Assembly (NCBI GenBank): GCA_903828595.1
Contig: CAIKMS010000016.1
Coordinates: forward strand, 1-64,000
Origin: an uncultured Pseudomonadota bacterium
Lineage (GTDB): Bacteria > Pseudomonadota > Gammaproteobacteria > Steroidobacterales > Steroidobacteraceae
Length of the DNA: 64,000 bases
Direction of reading: 5' to 3'
The notes under the pieces were generated by a model, which had not been told where the DNA came from, made no database searches, and saw nothing but the letters and a program-made list of their open reading frames with translations. A program made the position numbers and the translations under genes. Of this stretch, positions 1 to 10,088 are shown in pieces (position 1 is the first letter of the stretch; every line of letters starts with the position of its first letter).

Positions 1-860
<860 letters not shown>

Positions 861-879
861 AGCATTTTCGGAGTAGAGC

Positions 880-1302
880 GTGGCACACACCATTAACGTC
901 GACATCGTCAGCGCCGAAGGCCAGATATTCTCTGGTGAGGCTGCCATGGTGTTTGTGCCGGCCACGCAGGGCGAGATTGGTATCGCCCCGCGTCACGCCC
1001 CGCTGTTAACCAGCTTAAAGCCAGGCGAAGTGCGCGTGCAGTTAGCCAGTGGTGAAGAGCAGCTGTTTTATGTCGGTGGTGGCGCACTGGAAATCCAGCC
1101 CAATAGGGTGGTGGTGCTGGCTGATACCGCAGCACGCGCCCGCGATTTGGATGAAGCCAAGGCTGCAGAAGCCAAGGCCCGTGCTGAGGCGGCATTAAGT
1201 GATCGCAGCGATACCATTGATGTGGCTGAGGCGCAGTTAGAGCTAGCTCGTGCAGTGGCTCAGCTGCGCGCCATCGAGCGGCTGCGCAAGATCAAGTCCT
1301 AA
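880..1302 (+). CDS. atpC: ATP synthase F1 subunit epsilon
   Basis: The epsilon subunit sits on the central stalk of F1 and restrains ATP hydrolysis. The 140-residue length is normal. The N-terminal beta-sandwich (about residues 1-85, with FVPATQGEIGIAPRHAPLLTSL) is followed by the two-helix C-terminal domain rich in Ala, Arg and Glu. GTG at 880 gives MAHTINVDIVSAEG, the usual family start. It follows atpD by 19 bases and is the last gene of the operon. Confidence 0.97.
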   Translation: MAHTINVDIVSAEGQIFSGEAAMVFVPATQGEIGIAPRHAPLLTSLKPGEVRVQLASGEEQLFYVGGGALEIQPNRVVVLADTAARARDLDEAKAAEAKARAEAALSDRSDTIDVAEAQLELARAVAQLRAIERLRKIKS

Positions 1303-1610
1303 AGGCGTAGTTGTCTGGTTTAACAACCAGGTGATACGTGAACAGACAGAACACCGACTTCTTGAACGCCGGTGGCGCTGCCTGAATCGCCCCCACTCTC
1401 CCGTTCTTATCCCTGTAACGGCTCGCGGATGGTGATTCCAACGGCCAGTTTTGGCGCCTTAGTTTTTCATGCTTGATGCGTCACGAGTAAGCAAGCGTAC
1501 TGGCTGCGCCTGCATTGCCCCTCGAGCATCTGTGGGAGCAAGAGTGTCTGAGCGGCTCTTACTGGCTCATGAGACAATAAACAACCGGTAGTCAGCGAAT
1601 CGAGGTCTTC
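1303..1610. other. Intergenic region atpC-glmU
   Basis: There is no convincing gene here. A short perfect inverted repeat (CTGGTT-TAAC-AACCAG, 1315-1330) lies 13 bases after the atpC stop; it lacks a T-tract, so it is at best a weak or factor-dependent end of the atp operon. The rest probably holds the glmU promoter and leader, but I could not assign boxes with confidence. Confidence 0.4.
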
Positions 1611-3047
1611 ATGGGACTTAGCGTCATCATTCTGGCGGCAGGCCAGGGCAAGCGCATGAAAAGTGATTTGCCTAAAGTGCTCCAGCCTTTAGCAGGACGC
1701 GCCTTGTTGGCGCACGTCATTGAGGCGGCCAAAAAACTCTCGCCGACGGCAATTCATGTGGTGTACGGGCATGGCGGCGAACAGGTTCGCGCCGCGTTTG
1801 CCCATGAAAATATTCAGTGGGCGTTGCAAGCCGAGCAAAAGGGCACCGGACATGCGGTAATGCAGGCGATGCCTACGGTCAGTGCTGCCGATCAGGTACT
1901 CGTCTTGTATGGCGACGTGCCTTTAATTGAGCCGGCTACTTTACGATTGTTACGCGATGCCAGTGACGAACAGACCTTATCGCTGTTATCCGTGCGCCTG
2001 CCTGATCCTACCGGCTACGGCCGTGTGCTGCGTGATAACGCAGGGTCGGTCTATCGAATCGTTGAACAGAAAGATGCCACCCGCAAAGAGCTCTCGGTCA
2101 ATGAGGTCAACACCGGGCTGGTCTGTGCCCCAGCGGCTGCCCTAAACACCTGGCTGTCCGCGCTATCCAATGACAACGCGCAGGGCGAGTACTATTTAAC
2201 GGATATCGTGGCTATGGCTGTGCGCCAGGGCTTTAAGGTCAGCGCCGTGGCAGCACCTACGATTCCGGAAGTGTTAGGCATTAACGATAAGCGCCAACTA
2301 GCCGAAGTCGAAGCGCATTACCGTCAGGCTCGGGCGTCGGCTCTGATGGATGCGGGTGTGACGCTCATTGATCCTACGCGGCTGGATGTACGCGGTGAGG
2401 TACAGGTGGGGCGCGATGTCATCATCGAACCCAATGTAACTCTCTCTGGAAACGTTGTACTAGGGCACCGCGTGCAGATTGGCGCTGGATGCCTACTGAC
2501 TAACGTGACAGTCGGTGACGACACTATTATTCATCCCTACTGCGTACTGCAGGATGCCGCCGTTGGCAGCCAGTGCGTTATAGGGCCTTACGCGAGGTTG
2601 CGTCCCGGTACGGAACTGGCTCAGGCAGCGCACGTAGGCAACTTCGTTGAGCTTAAAAACACTCGCTTAGGTGAGGGATCCAAAGCCAATCACCTGACCT
2701 ACCTGGGTGACGCCGTGGTGGGCGCCCGAGTTAACGTAGGTGCCGGTACGATCACCTGTAATTACGATGGCGTGAACAAATGGCGTACCGTGATTGAAGA
2801 CGGTGCCTTTATTGGTTCGGGCTCCATGCTGGTAGCCCCTGTGAGTGTAGGCAAAGGCGCCACCATTGGTGCTGGCACCACGCTCACCCGTTCGGCGCCC
2901 CCGTCGGCCCTGACCCTGGAGCGCGCCAAGCAACAGACGCTGCCCCGATGGAGTCGGCCGGTCAAGGTAAGTAAAGAGGAAAAAGCCGAGCGGGAGGCGA
3001 AAAGCCTGAACCCGGTCACGCCGGCCGGCGGCAATACCGGCGAATAG
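1611..3047 (+). CDS. glmU: Bifunctional GlcNAc-1-P uridyltransferase / GlcN-1-P acetyltransferase
   Basis: GlmU acetylates glucosamine-1-phosphate and then couples it to UTP, giving UDP-GlcNAc for peptidoglycan and LPS. Residues about 1-230 form the pyrophosphorylase domain with the signature LAAGQGKRMKSDLPKVL. Residues about 250-450 form the left-handed beta-helix acetyltransferase, seen as hexapeptide repeats. The 478 residues slightly exceed the usual 456 because of a charged tail (KEEKAEREAK onward). glmS follows about 100 bases on, so successive enzymes of one pathway are adjacent. Confidence 0.98.
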   Translation: MGLSVIILAAGQGKRMKSDLPKVLQPLAGRALLAHVIEAAKKLSPTAIHVVYGHGGEQVRAAFAHENIQWALQAEQKGTGHAVMQAMPTVSAADQVLVLYGDVPLIEPATLRLLRDASDEQTLSLLSVRLPDPTGYGRVLRDNAGSVYRIVEQKDATRKELSVNEVNTGLVCAPAAALNTWLSALSNDNAQGEYYLTDIVAMAVRQGFKVSAVAAPTIPEVLGINDKRQLAEVEAHYRQARASALMDAGVTLIDPTRLDVRGEVQVGRDVIIEPNVTLSGNVVLGHRVQIGAGCLLTNVTVGDDTIIHPYCVLQDAAVGSQCVIGPYARLRPGTELAQAAHVGNFVELKNTRLGEGSKANHLTYLGDAVVGARVNVGAGTITCNYDGVNKWRTVIEDGAFIGSGSMLVAPVSVGKGATIGAGTTLTRSAPPSALTLERAKQQTLPRWSRPVKVSKEEKAEREAKSLNPVTPAGGNTGE

Positions 3048-3148
3048 CGCACAGTCCTTATTACGATGCGATGAAGGTCGCTTTTTGCGATCACGGAATC
3101 GGTGATACTGGGGCCTTAGCCCTACGAGGCTTTGCGGAGTGAACTTGC

Positions 3149-4984
3149 ATGTGTGGAATTGTCGGTGCGCTAGCTAACCGGAACATCTTGCCGGTGCTTA
3201 TTGAGGGCCTGGAGCGACTGGAATACCGCGGGTACGACTCGGCCGGTGTTGCTGTGCTCGATGCTACCGGTCAGGTGCGCCGCGTTCGTGCCGTCGGCAA
3301 AGTTGAGCGATTAAAAGCCGCGCTGGTTGCCGAGGCATTGACCGGGCACATGGGTATAGCGCACACCCGCTGGGCGACTCATGGAGTTCCTTCGGAGCGC
3401 AACGCACATCCGCACATCAGTCGATCAGGCATTGCGATTGTGCATAACGGCATCATCGAGAACCACGAGGCCTTGCGTTCTGATCTGATCCAGCAGGGCT
3501 ATCAGTTCACCTCGGAAACCGATACTGAAGTGATTGCGCATCGCATTCATGCCCACTTAGGCGATGGCCAAGATCTCTTCGCAGCAGTACGTGCGACGGT
3601 CGCGCAGCTTCAGGGCGCTTATGCACTGGTTGTCATGAGTGAAGCGGACCCGGATCTTTTGGTACTGGCGCGAGCGGGCTGTCCGGTGGCTATAGGCGTC
3701 GGTGAGGGTGAGTTTTTCGTGGCCTCGGATGTCTCGGCTTTGTTGCCGGTGACGCGCGACTTTATGTTCCTGGAAGAGGGCGATGTCGCGGCGATCCGTC
3801 GTTCTGGCATCACGGTGGTCGATAGCCAGGGCGCGGTGCAACAGCGTCCGGTACGCCGCAGTGAGCTGTCGGCCGATGCCGCAGACAAAGGAACTTTTCC
3901 ACACTTCATGCTCAAGGAAATTCACGAGCAGGCTCGTGCCGTGGCACAAACCCTCGAAGAGCGGGTGGCCGGTGGGAAGCTCCTGGAAGCGGCTTTCGGG
4001 CCGGCGGCGCTGGACGTGTTATCTAAAACGCAGGCGGTACAGATTGTTGCCTGTGGCACCAGTTGGCATGCCGGGCTTGTGGCTCGCTATTGGATAGAAC
4101 AAATTTGTCGGCTGCCTTGCTGGGTAGATATCGCCAGCGAGTTTCGTTATCGCAATCCGGTCGTGCCGGCGAATACCTTATTGGTGACGATCTCTCAGTC
4201 AGGCGAGACCGCCGACACGCTGGCCGCTTTGCGATTAGCTCAGCAGTTGGGCTATCTGTCCTCACTGGCCATATGCAACGTACCGGAGTCCTCGTTAGTA
4301 CGTGAGTCACAGCTCACCTTGCTGACGCGTGCCGGTCCGGAAATTGGTGTCGCCTCAACCAAAGCTTTCACCACCCAATTAGCTGCCTTAGGAATGCTGG
4401 TGATTGCTTTGGGTAAGCACCACGGCATGACCCGAGAGACGGAGCATGCCCTGGTCACTCGTTTACTGGAAACTCCACGGCTCATCGAGCAGACGCTAGC
4501 GCTAGAGCCGGTAGTGGCTGACTTAGCTCGACGCTTTGTCGATAAACAGCATGCTCTGTTTTTAGGTCGTGGCGCGCTCAGCGCGGTAGCTATGGAGGGC
4601 GCTCTAAAGCTTAAAGAGATCTCCTATATCCACGCAGAAGCCTATGCAGCCGGTGAGCTCAAACACGGTCCATTGGCTTTGGTTGATGCGCAAATGCCGG
4701 TGGTGACGGTGGCTCCCAACAATGAATTATTAGAAAAACTGAAGTCGAACCTACAAGAGGTTCGTGCGCGCGGTGGCGAACTGTTTGTGTTTGCTGATCC
4801 AGAGTCAGGTATGGAGTCGTCCGATGGCGTTACGGTGATCAAGATGCCGCGTCATGTCAGCGCATTTCAGGCGCCGGCGGTGTACACGATTCCGTTGCAA
4901 TTGCTGGCTTATCATGTGGCGGTGCTTCGCGGTACCGATGTAGATAAACCACGTAATCTGGCGAAAAGTGTTACGGTCGAATAA
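3149..4984 (+). CDS. glmS: Glutamine-fructose-6-phosphate aminotransferase (isomerizing)
   Basis: GlmS makes glucosamine-6-phosphate from fructose-6-phosphate and glutamine, the entry step to UDP-GlcNAc. The protein starts [12 protein letters not shown], so the catalytic N-terminal Cys is residue 2 after Met removal. The glutaminase domain (about 1-240, with [18 protein letters not shown]) is followed by two SIS sugar-isomerase domains ([14 protein letters not shown] and [18 protein letters not shown]) and the C-terminal [12 protein letters not shown]. The length of 611 residues is normal. A GGAG ribosome site lies at 3136-3139. No glmS ribozyme was recognised in the short leader. Confidence 0.98.
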   Translation: MCGIVGALANRNILPVLIEGLERLEYRGYDSAGVAVLDATGQVRRVRAVGKVERLKAALVAEALTGHMGIAHTRWATHGVPSERNAHPHISRSGIAIVHNGIIENHEALRSDLIQQGYQFTSETDTEVIAHRIHAHLGDGQDLFAAVRATVAQLQGAYALVVMSEADPDLLVLARAGCPVAIGVGEGEFFVASDVSALLPVTRDFMFLEEGDVAAIRRSGITVVDSQGAVQQRPVRRSELSADAADKGTFPHFMLKEIHEQARAVAQTLEERVAGGKLLEAAFGPAALDVLSKTQAVQIVACGTSWHAGLVARYWIEQICRLPCWVDIASEFRYRNPVVPANTLLVTISQSGETADTLAALRLAQQLGYLSSLAICNVPESSLVRESQLTLLTRAGPEIGVASTKAFTTQLAALGMLVIALGKHHGMTRETEHALVTRLLETPRLIEQTLALEPVVADLARRFVDKQHALFLGRGALSAVAMEGALKLKEISYIHAEAYAAGELKHGPLALVDAQMPVVTVAPNNELLEKLKSNLQEVRARGGELFVFADPESGMESSDGVTVIKMPRHVSAFQAPAVYTIPLQLLAYHVAVLRGTDVDKPRNLAKSVTVE

Positions 4985-5032
4985 TTCCATCGTGTTCTAG
5001 AGTCCGTCTTTAAACTTAGAGGAGCGATCTTT

Positions 5033-5419
5033 ATGTCGATTTTTAACCATATTTCACTAGGCGCTAATGATCTTGTGAAGTCACGCGCTTTTTATGATGC
5101 GGCATTAGCGCCACTGGGCATTAAGAATATTGCGCCCATGGGCGAGAGCGGGTTTCTGTACGGCGTGGACCATCCGGAGCTCTTGATCACCAAGCCACGA
5201 GACGGCCAGCCGGCTACCATGGCAAACGGCGGTACAGTAGGTTTTAAGGCCGCCACTCGCGCGGCGGTTCGTGAATTCCATGCAGCGGCTTTAGCTCATG
5301 GCGGCACCTGCGACGGCGAACCCGGCCCGCGCAGCTTTACGCCTACGGCCTATGCAGCTTACGTTCGCGATCCGGTCGGTAACAAGCTCTGCGTGTATTG
5401 CTTTGCCGACGGCGAGTAA
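5033..5419 (+). CDS. VOC (glyoxalase/bleomycin-resistance fold) protein
   Basis: A 128-residue single-domain protein of the vicinal-oxygen-chelate superfamily. It shows the start FNHISLGANDLVKSRAFYDAALAPLG and the end YAAYVRDPVGNKLCVYCF, matching both halves of the paired beta-alpha-beta fold. Members bind a metal and act as lyases, dioxygenases or drug-binding proteins; nothing fixes the substrate here. It lies 48 bases after glmS behind its own strong ribosome site (AGAGGAGCG) and just before a rho-independent terminator, so it may be the last gene of the glmS transcript. Confidence 0.85.
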   Translation: MSIFNHISLGANDLVKSRAFYDAALAPLGIKNIAPMGESGFLYGVDHPELLITKPRDGQPATMANGGTVGFKAATRAAVREFHAAALAHGGTCDGEPGPRSFTPTAYAAYVRDPVGNKLCVYCFADGE

Positions 5420-5449
5420 TATTTGAACTAAGTAGTCGATTGTCAGATA

Positions 5450-5494
5450 AGCGAGCTGCGTAGGCTTTAAATGGCGACGAAGCTCGCTTTTTTT
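5450..5494 (+). terminator. Rho-independent terminator after the VOC gene
   Basis: AGCGAGCT (5450-5457) pairs perfectly with AGCTCGCT (5481-5488) around a 23-base loop and runs straight into a T-tract (5488-5494). It lies 30 bases after the VOC stop codon and ends the glmS-VOC transcript on the plus strand. Confidence 0.85.
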
Positions 5495-5542
5495 ATTGCT
5501 AAGTGATCAGGGCAAGAATGATCGAGTAATTTTTCATGAGGC

Positions 5543-6124
5543 ATGACTAATAAAATGACGGTCAGCATCAAGCTCGTGTCGGACCCAGCTGAGATTGTCG
5601 GTATTTTTAAGCTTCATCAAGCCAATTTATCCACGACTCTGAGCGCAGAGGAGGCGGCTAACGAAGGGTTTTTGTCAGCGCAATACGATCTGAATTTTTT
5701 GCAGCGCATGAATCAGATTAGCCCTGCTGTTATCGCCGTTACGAATGATGTAGTGGTTGGCTATGTCTTGGTCGCAACTACCGATGTACGCCACGAGCAC
5801 CCGTTGTTGGCCGATCTGTTTAATACGATTGATCGATGGCCTTTTGAGGGCGGCGTGCTCGGTAATCGGCGTTACGTAGTCTGTGGGCAATTGTGTGTTG
5901 CGAAAGCTTATCGTGGTATGGGTTTAGTACAGCACATGTACGGGTATCTAGCTCGAGAACTGTCGGATCAATTTGATTGTGTTATCACCGACGTGGCTCT
6001 GAATAATCCGCGTTCGTTGCGCGCGCATCTTAAATCGGGTTTTATTGTCTGCGGTCAAGTGCCTTATGGAGATATCGATTGGTATCTTGTGCTTTGTGAT
6101 TGGCGAAAGCGCCTAGTCAGTTAG
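5543..6124 (+). CDS. GNAT-family N-acetyltransferase
   Basis: A 193-residue protein of the GCN5-related acetyltransferase family, which transfers acetyl from acetyl-CoA to an amine. The acetyl-CoA motif is CGQLCVAKAYRGMGLVQHMY, in which RGMG is the pyrophosphate loop; a typical closing segment NNPRSLRAHLKSGF follows. ATG at 5543 is preceded by a weak purine stretch; ATG at 5555 is an alternative. The substrate cannot be read from sequence. It stands between a terminator and a methyltransferase gene and may have its own promoter. Confidence 0.85.
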   Translation: MTNKMTVSIKLVSDPAEIVGIFKLHQANLSTTLSAEEAANEGFLSAQYDLNFLQRMNQISPAVIAVTNDVVVGYVLVATTDVRHEHPLLADLFNTIDRWPFEGGVLGNRRYVVCGQLCVAKAYRGMGLVQHMYGYLARELSDQFDCVITDVALNNPRSLRAHLKSGFIVCGQVPYGDIDWYLVLCDWRKRLVS

Positions 6125-6198
6125 CCCTGTGATCTGAATTGAAGTCGGCGTGACTTTGAGAGCCTGCGGGACGTAGAATCCGCCGCTCTAAATGGTCA

Positions 6199-6846
6199 TT
6201 GTTCTTGGGTGTTGTTTTGCCTACAAAAAAAAAGCCTAGTGTCTGCGCAGTCTCTGATCCCGCTCGATTTAATGAGGCTTACTTCGCACGTTTTTACGGC
6301 GATGCCCGGACGCGCGTGAGTGATGCTAAAGACGCGGACCGTTTGGCCGCGCTAGTGGGTGGCATCGTTGGCTATTTTGGTATTACGGTTAGACGCGTGC
6401 TGGACGCGGGTTGCGGAATCGGTTTGCTCAAAGCGCCGCTGGCCGAGCAGTTTCCCCGCGCCACCTACACCGGTCTGGAGTACAGCGAGTATCTGTGCCA
6501 ACGGCATGGCTGGATTCAAGGCTCCGTTCAAGATTACGTGAGTCAAAAGCCTTATGACTTGGTGCTGTGTCATGACGTACTTCAATATCTGGATGACCGC
6601 ACGGCAACACGCGCGATCGCGAATCTCGCGCGGCTTTGTCAGGGCGCCTTGTCATTGAGTTTGCCGACCCAGCGCGATTGGCGCACTGCAGCAGATCCTG
6701 ATCGTAGTGATCAAAACGTGTACCGCCGACCGGCAGATTGGTACCAAACACGCTTACGACGCCATTTTCGGCATTTAGGCTGTGGTGTTCACGTGCCTAA
6801 GGCCTTGAGGCCTATTTCCTGGGAGCTCGAACAGCCCTGGCTTTGA
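6199..6846 (+). CDS. Class I SAM-dependent methyltransferase, start uncertain
   Basis: A Rossmann-fold methyltransferase of about 215 residues. The SAM-binding motif I is VLDAGCGIGLLKAPL, followed by an acidic residue after the second strand (YTGLEYSEYLC) and motif IV DLVLCHDVLQYLDD. The acceptor is unknown. The start is a problem: in frame only TTG codons (6199, 6217) precede the conserved part, while an ATG at 6192 lies in another frame and reaches a stop at 6237 just after a run of nine A (6225-6233). Real initiation may be at TTG, or the A-run may be a frameshift site. Confidence 0.85.
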   Translation: MFLGVVLPTKKKPSVCAVSDPARFNEAYFARFYGDARTRVSDAKDADRLAALVGGIVGYFGITVRRVLDAGCGIGLLKAPLAEQFPRATYTGLEYSEYLCQRHGWIQGSVQDYVSQKPYDLVLCHDVLQYLDDRTATRAIANLARLCQGALSLSLPTQRDWRTAADPDRSDQNVYRRPADWYQTRLRRHFRHLGCGVHVPKALRPISWELEQPWL

Positions 6847-6934
6847 GCAGAAACGAGCAGCATTTTTGGGCGCCTTCCGGCTACAATTCCGGGGCGCGAC
6901 GGGCGCAGATTGCATTTTTTTGTAGGGGGTATTC

Positions 6935-7384
6935 ATGTCTTCTTCGGAATCGACCAGCACTGGGGTTCGTCGTAGTCGCTCACTGGTAGTGGCTGTCGGC
7001 GCGTTCGTCGCGCTCAGCGCACTGACCGCTTGCGATGGTGGTGGCTCATCCACGCCGTTGATCAAGACGATGATCAAGGTTCAGTCGATCACGCAGAGTG
7101 GCTCGTGCGAACCGGTTAACGTTAAGGTCATGCCGGGCGAACTACTTAAGGACGCACCGACCAACGCAAACAACAATAAGACGGAGTTTGTGACGCCAGT
7201 TACCTTGACCAAGGCTGCTGATGGCGTTGCCTGCTCGGGTGAGGCCTCGACCATTCCGATGGCTCCGGGTAAGTGGACCTTTAAGGCGAACTTGCCGTCG
7301 AACGTGGAAACCTGTGAGCGTGACGTGCCCGCCACGGGTGGTCTGACGGTTAGCTTCAAAGACGGCGATTCCAGCTGCTCTTAA
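6935..7384 (+). CDS. Small predicted lipoprotein, unknown function
   Basis: A 149-residue protein with a charged N-terminus, a hydrophobic segment (about 17-30) and a lipobox ending LTAC at residue 33, so it is probably lipidated and held in the envelope. The mature part has several cysteines (CEPVNVK, ACSGE, ETCERD, SSCS), which suggests disulphides. A strong ribosome site (TAGGGGG) precedes ATG 6935. I recognise no family. A strong hairpin follows the stop by about 20 bases. Confidence 0.8.
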   Translation: MSSSESTSTGVRRSRSLVVAVGAFVALSALTACDGGGSSTPLIKTMIKVQSITQSGSCEPVNVKVMPGELLKDAPTNANNNKTEFVTPVTLTKAADGVACSGEASTIPMAPGKWTFKANLPSNVETCERDVPATGGLTVSFKDGDSSCS

Positions 7385-7403
7385 AGCTCTAGCTAAAGCG
7401 TCC

Positions 7404-7434
7404 TTCAGGCCGCAGCGTCGTGCTGCGGCCTGAA
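7404..7434. terminator. Strong hairpin after the lipoprotein gene, no T-tract
   Basis: TTCAGGCCGCAG (7404-7415) is perfectly repeated in inverse as CTGCGGCCTGAA (7423-7434) around a 7-base loop. No U-run follows on either strand, so it may act as a weak terminator or as an mRNA 3'-end stabiliser. Confidence 0.6.
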
Positions 7435-7540
7435 GTTGCGCCGCTATCCCGTTAAGATGACGTCATGATGGCGGCGAGACGATATTTTCCCGGCCGTGGT
7501 TCTCAGAAAACCGTCACGGGAATGGGCGATACTAGCGCTT

Positions 7541-8248
7541 ATGAAAGTTACGACATGGGTTGTCTTTGCACTTGCTGCGGCCTTAACGGTCATGACGGCA
7601 GGCTGTGGTCAATCGCCCACTTCAGTAGTGAGCCCCGCTCCTAGCACCGCGCAGACGGTGATTCAAAATGCACAAGCCGAAGCCGCGCCTGCACCGATTA
7701 CGTTACCGTTGCGTATTGCCGCTGATCTTACGGTGCGCAATGTGCGATTTGGCTTGTTAAAAACCCAACGATCGGGTGAAGACCAGTTTGTCGCTACCCA
7801 GGAAATACCACCTTTCGATGGTCAGGCGTTCGGCTGGATCATTGAAGTGGAAACCTCCAGGCACTCTTTGCATTGGCAGGAGCACCTGCGCATGCCAGCT
7901 CCTCCCGCGGACTGGGGCGATGCCGCAACGGATGCGGACTTGGTGATCTCCAAAGACGGCAAAAGCGCTGTCGCGCAGGGTGAAGATGCGGTGGAGGATC
8001 GGGAGTTATCCCGGTTTTATTGGTCTTTAGCGACCGGTGACCCTGCCGGGGAATACCAGATGGACGTGGCGATTGAAGGTCATCCGGTCGCGCATGTGCG
8101 ATTTAACGTCGCTGCACCGGTCAAAGAAGAGACGTTACTTGTACACCGTCGATGGAGTGCTCCAGCCGTGCGCTTACTAAGGGTAGCTTTGCAACCCCGC
8201 ACGTTACCCGAGACGCGTCGCTTAAGGACCTCGATTCAATGGAACTGA
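7541..8248 (+). CDS. Predicted lipoprotein, unknown function
   Basis: About 235 residues from ATG 7541. The first 22 residues form a lipoprotein signal with lipobox TAGC, followed by a Ser/Pro/Ala-rich linker and a probable beta-rich domain (residues about 60-210) without a family I recognise. An upstream in-frame GTG at 7496 would add 15 residues before the signal and is disfavoured. The last ten bases overlap the start of the next gene (ATGGAACTGA), which suggests translational coupling with the KTSC protein. Confidence 0.75.
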   Translation: MKVTTWVVFALAAALTVMTAGCGQSPTSVVSPAPSTAQTVIQNAQAEAAPAPITLPLRIAADLTVRNVRFGLLKTQRSGEDQFVATQEIPPFDGQAFGWIIEVETSRHSLHWQEHLRMPAPPADWGDAATDADLVISKDGKSAVAQGEDAVEDRELSRFYWSLATGDPAGEYQMDVAIEGHPVAHVRFNVAAPVKEETLLVHRRWSAPAVRLLRVALQPRTLPETRRLRTSIQWN

Positions 8249-8448
8249 AAGCCGTTAATGCCGGCAACTTAAGAGGCATAGGTTATGATGCGGCGCGTCG
8301 AGTGCTGCGCGTAAATCTTAACGGTACCCTCATAGAGTATTCGGCGGTTTCTGAGGACACGTTTCGGCGTCTTGCGTCGTCATCTGCTATGTGGAGCTTT
8401 TTCCGCGACAACATAGAAGATCAGTACTCCGAGCAGCGTGTGCGCTGA
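8239..8448 (+). CDS. KTSC domain protein
   Basis: A 69-residue protein beginning MELKAVNAGNLRGIGYDAARRVLRV and ending with FFRDNIEDQYSEQRVR. The order of strands and the Y/F-x-V-x-x-x-x-F segment match the small KTSC domain, found alone or fused to lysyl-tRNA synthetase-like or nuclease proteins and of unsettled function. ATG 8239 was chosen because the conserved domain begins there; a longer in-frame extension would run through the preceding gene. It overlaps that gene by 10 bases and is followed by a membrane protein 13 bases on. Confidence 0.75.
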   Translation: MELKAVNAGNLRGIGYDAARRVLRVNLNGTLIEYSAVSEDTFRRLASSSAMWSFFRDNIEDQYSEQRVR

Positions 8449-8461
8449 ACCAGGAGCCTCA

Positions 8462-9448
8462 ATGATATCTTCTACTCGTGTGCGGCAGCTTCTGCCTTTA
8501 GTGGTATCCGCGATCATTGTTGTGTTCGCTGGCCGTGCGCTGTGGCGTACGCTGAGTCACATCGCTTTGGGCGATATGTTGGCGGCCTTTCATCAGATTC
8601 CTCTGTTCTCGGTCATTTCCGCCGGCTTGCTGGTTTTGGCCGTTTACGGCGCCCTGGCCACCTATGAAGCGATTGCCGTTCGCCATATTAAAGCCGACGT
8701 GCACGGTTTCGTGGCGGTCGTTGCCGGCTTAGCTGCCGCACCGATCGGCCATGCTATGGGATGGGGCGCGCTATCGGGCGGTGCGGTGCGTTATCGCATG
8801 TATTCCAACGCCGGCTTGCGTCCGCTGCAGATCGCAAAAATAGCCGCTCTGGCCGCTATGCCCTATGCCGCGGGTTTAGGATTTGTCCTGGGCCTGGCTT
8901 TGGTTCTGCAGGCGGATCGTGCCGCCTTACTTTTGCGCGTGGAGCCGTCGCTGGCTCGCGGCGCTGGACTCGCCCTGCTTGCCTTGCACGCTGCCTACTT
9001 CACGCTGGTCTCGACTCTTAAAAAGCCACTCCAACTGGGTAGCCTGAGCGTCACCTTACCCCCACCTTCCTTAACCCTCATCCAGTATGTGATCGGCTCT
9101 ATAGAGGTATTTGCGGGAAGTGGCGTGCTCTATGCCTTGCTGCCGGACAGTGCTAACGCGCCACCTTATGTGGTGTTTGTGGCGGTCTACGTACTGTGCA
9201 TTCTGGCCGGCTTAGCCAGCAGTGTTCCCGCCGGCCTAGGTGTATTCGACGGTGTATTGTTATTTTTATTACCGCAAATGCCCAAGGCGAGCCTGGTTGC
9301 CAGCGTACTGGTCTACCGCTTTTTGTTGGAGGCGGTGCCTTTGATTTTAGCGTTGGTTTTATTTGCGCTGTTTGAGTTAAAAACCCGGCGCGATCGCGCC
9401 GAGCCTGATAGCGACGTAAAATCGGTTAACGACTCGAGTTCGCCGTAA
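8462..9448 (+). CDS. Lysylphosphatidylglycerol synthase-like (UPF0104) membrane protein
   Basis: A 328-residue integral membrane protein with about eight hydrophobic segments. The conserved pattern SSVPAGLGVFDGVLLFLLP near residue 260 is the hallmark of the transmembrane region of MprF/LPG synthases and of UPF0104 proteins. The cytosolic aminoacyl-transferase domain of MprF is absent, so lipid flipping or another membrane role is likelier than lysine transfer. ATG 8462 has AGGAG 6 bases upstream and is preferred to GTG 8438. Its 3' end overlaps the convergent minus-strand gene by 23 bases. Confidence 0.85.
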   Translation: MISSTRVRQLLPLVVSAIIVVFAGRALWRTLSHIALGDMLAAFHQIPLFSVISAGLLVLAVYGALATYEAIAVRHIKADVHGFVAVVAGLAAAPIGHAMGWGALSGGAVRYRMYSNAGLRPLQIAKIAALAAMPYAAGLGFVLGLALVLQADRAALLLRVEPSLARGAGLALLALHAAYFTLVSTLKKPLQLGSLSVTLPPPSLTLIQYVIGSIEVFAGSGVLYALLPDSANAPPYVVFVAVYVLCILAGLASSVPAGLGVFDGVLLFLLPQMPKASLVASVLVYRFLLEAVPLILALVLFALFELKTRRDRAEPDSDVKSVNDSSSP

Positions 9449-10088
9449 TAACGGTGATGCTTAAATGACCCTCGGCGCTGGCGCCTAGGAAAGCCTCGCG
9501 AGCGGCCTCCGCCGCATTGGCCAGTGGCACGTTCGATGCCCGCTCTTTGCTGACAGCCACCAGTTCTTGCGGCGTGTAAATAACCAGATACTGTTCTTTG
9601 CCGTGCAACGCATCGACGGGTATAGAGATCCGATAAGCAGGTGCCGCACTTCGCTCTTGCAAAGGATTCTCGGCGACCAGTGCCTCAATGCCGACTCGTC
9701 GCGAAATCAGTAAATCAGAGGTTAATAGCGCCACGATGGGGTAGTACACCTTGGCCTTATCCGGGTCCGGACCGCCACGCAGATAGCTGCGAATCTCCAA
9801 AAGATACGGTTCGTTAATCACCGGTAAGCGAAACGCGCTAAAACCACTCAGACCTGACTGAAACTCAAAAACCGGGGAGCGGCGATCGATATCAAACTCG
9901 ATACGGCCATGATCCGGGAGCGGCGTGAAGGTAAATTCGCTGGGATCTTTGCAGCACAACGATCTGCCCTGATACGGCGCCGTCAAAGCCGTCGTCGGCG
10001 TGCCAGGCGCAGCGGCGTGCGACCCCAACACCGGCGTCAGGCACAACGACAACGACAGACGCAGCAGGAACTTGCCAGGCAAATACAT
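9426..10088 (-). CDS. Secreted MalM-like protein
   Basis: A 220-residue protein with a signal peptide (residues 1 to about 26, cleavage near SHAAA). The mature part has SEFTFTPLPDHGRIEFDIDRRS, then VFEFQSGLSGFSAFRLP and LLEIRSYL, which resembles the maltose-operon periplasmic protein MalM (a jelly-roll-like domain of unknown biochemical role). No maltose or maltodextrin gene lies nearby, so a role in maltose uptake should not be assumed. The gene stands alone on the minus strand and overlaps its convergent neighbour by 23 bases at the 3' end. The family assignment is from memory of the pattern. Confidence 0.6.
   Translation of the reverse strand: MYLPGKFLLRLSLSLCLTPVLGSHAAAPGTPTTALTAPYQGRSLCCKDPSEFTFTPLPDHGRIEFDIDRRSPVFEFQSGLSGFSAFRLPVINEPYLLEIRSYLRGGPDPDKAKVYYPIVALLTSDLLISRRVGIEALVAENPLQERSAAPAYRISIPVDALHGKEQYLVIYTPQELVAVSKERASNVPLANAAEAAREAFLGASAEGHLSITVITANSSR

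Noticed and set aside
3048-3148. Possible glmS ribozyme or other riboswitch before glmS
   Set aside because: The leader is only about 100 bases and lacks the expected folds; the ribozyme is known mainly from Gram-positive bacteria.
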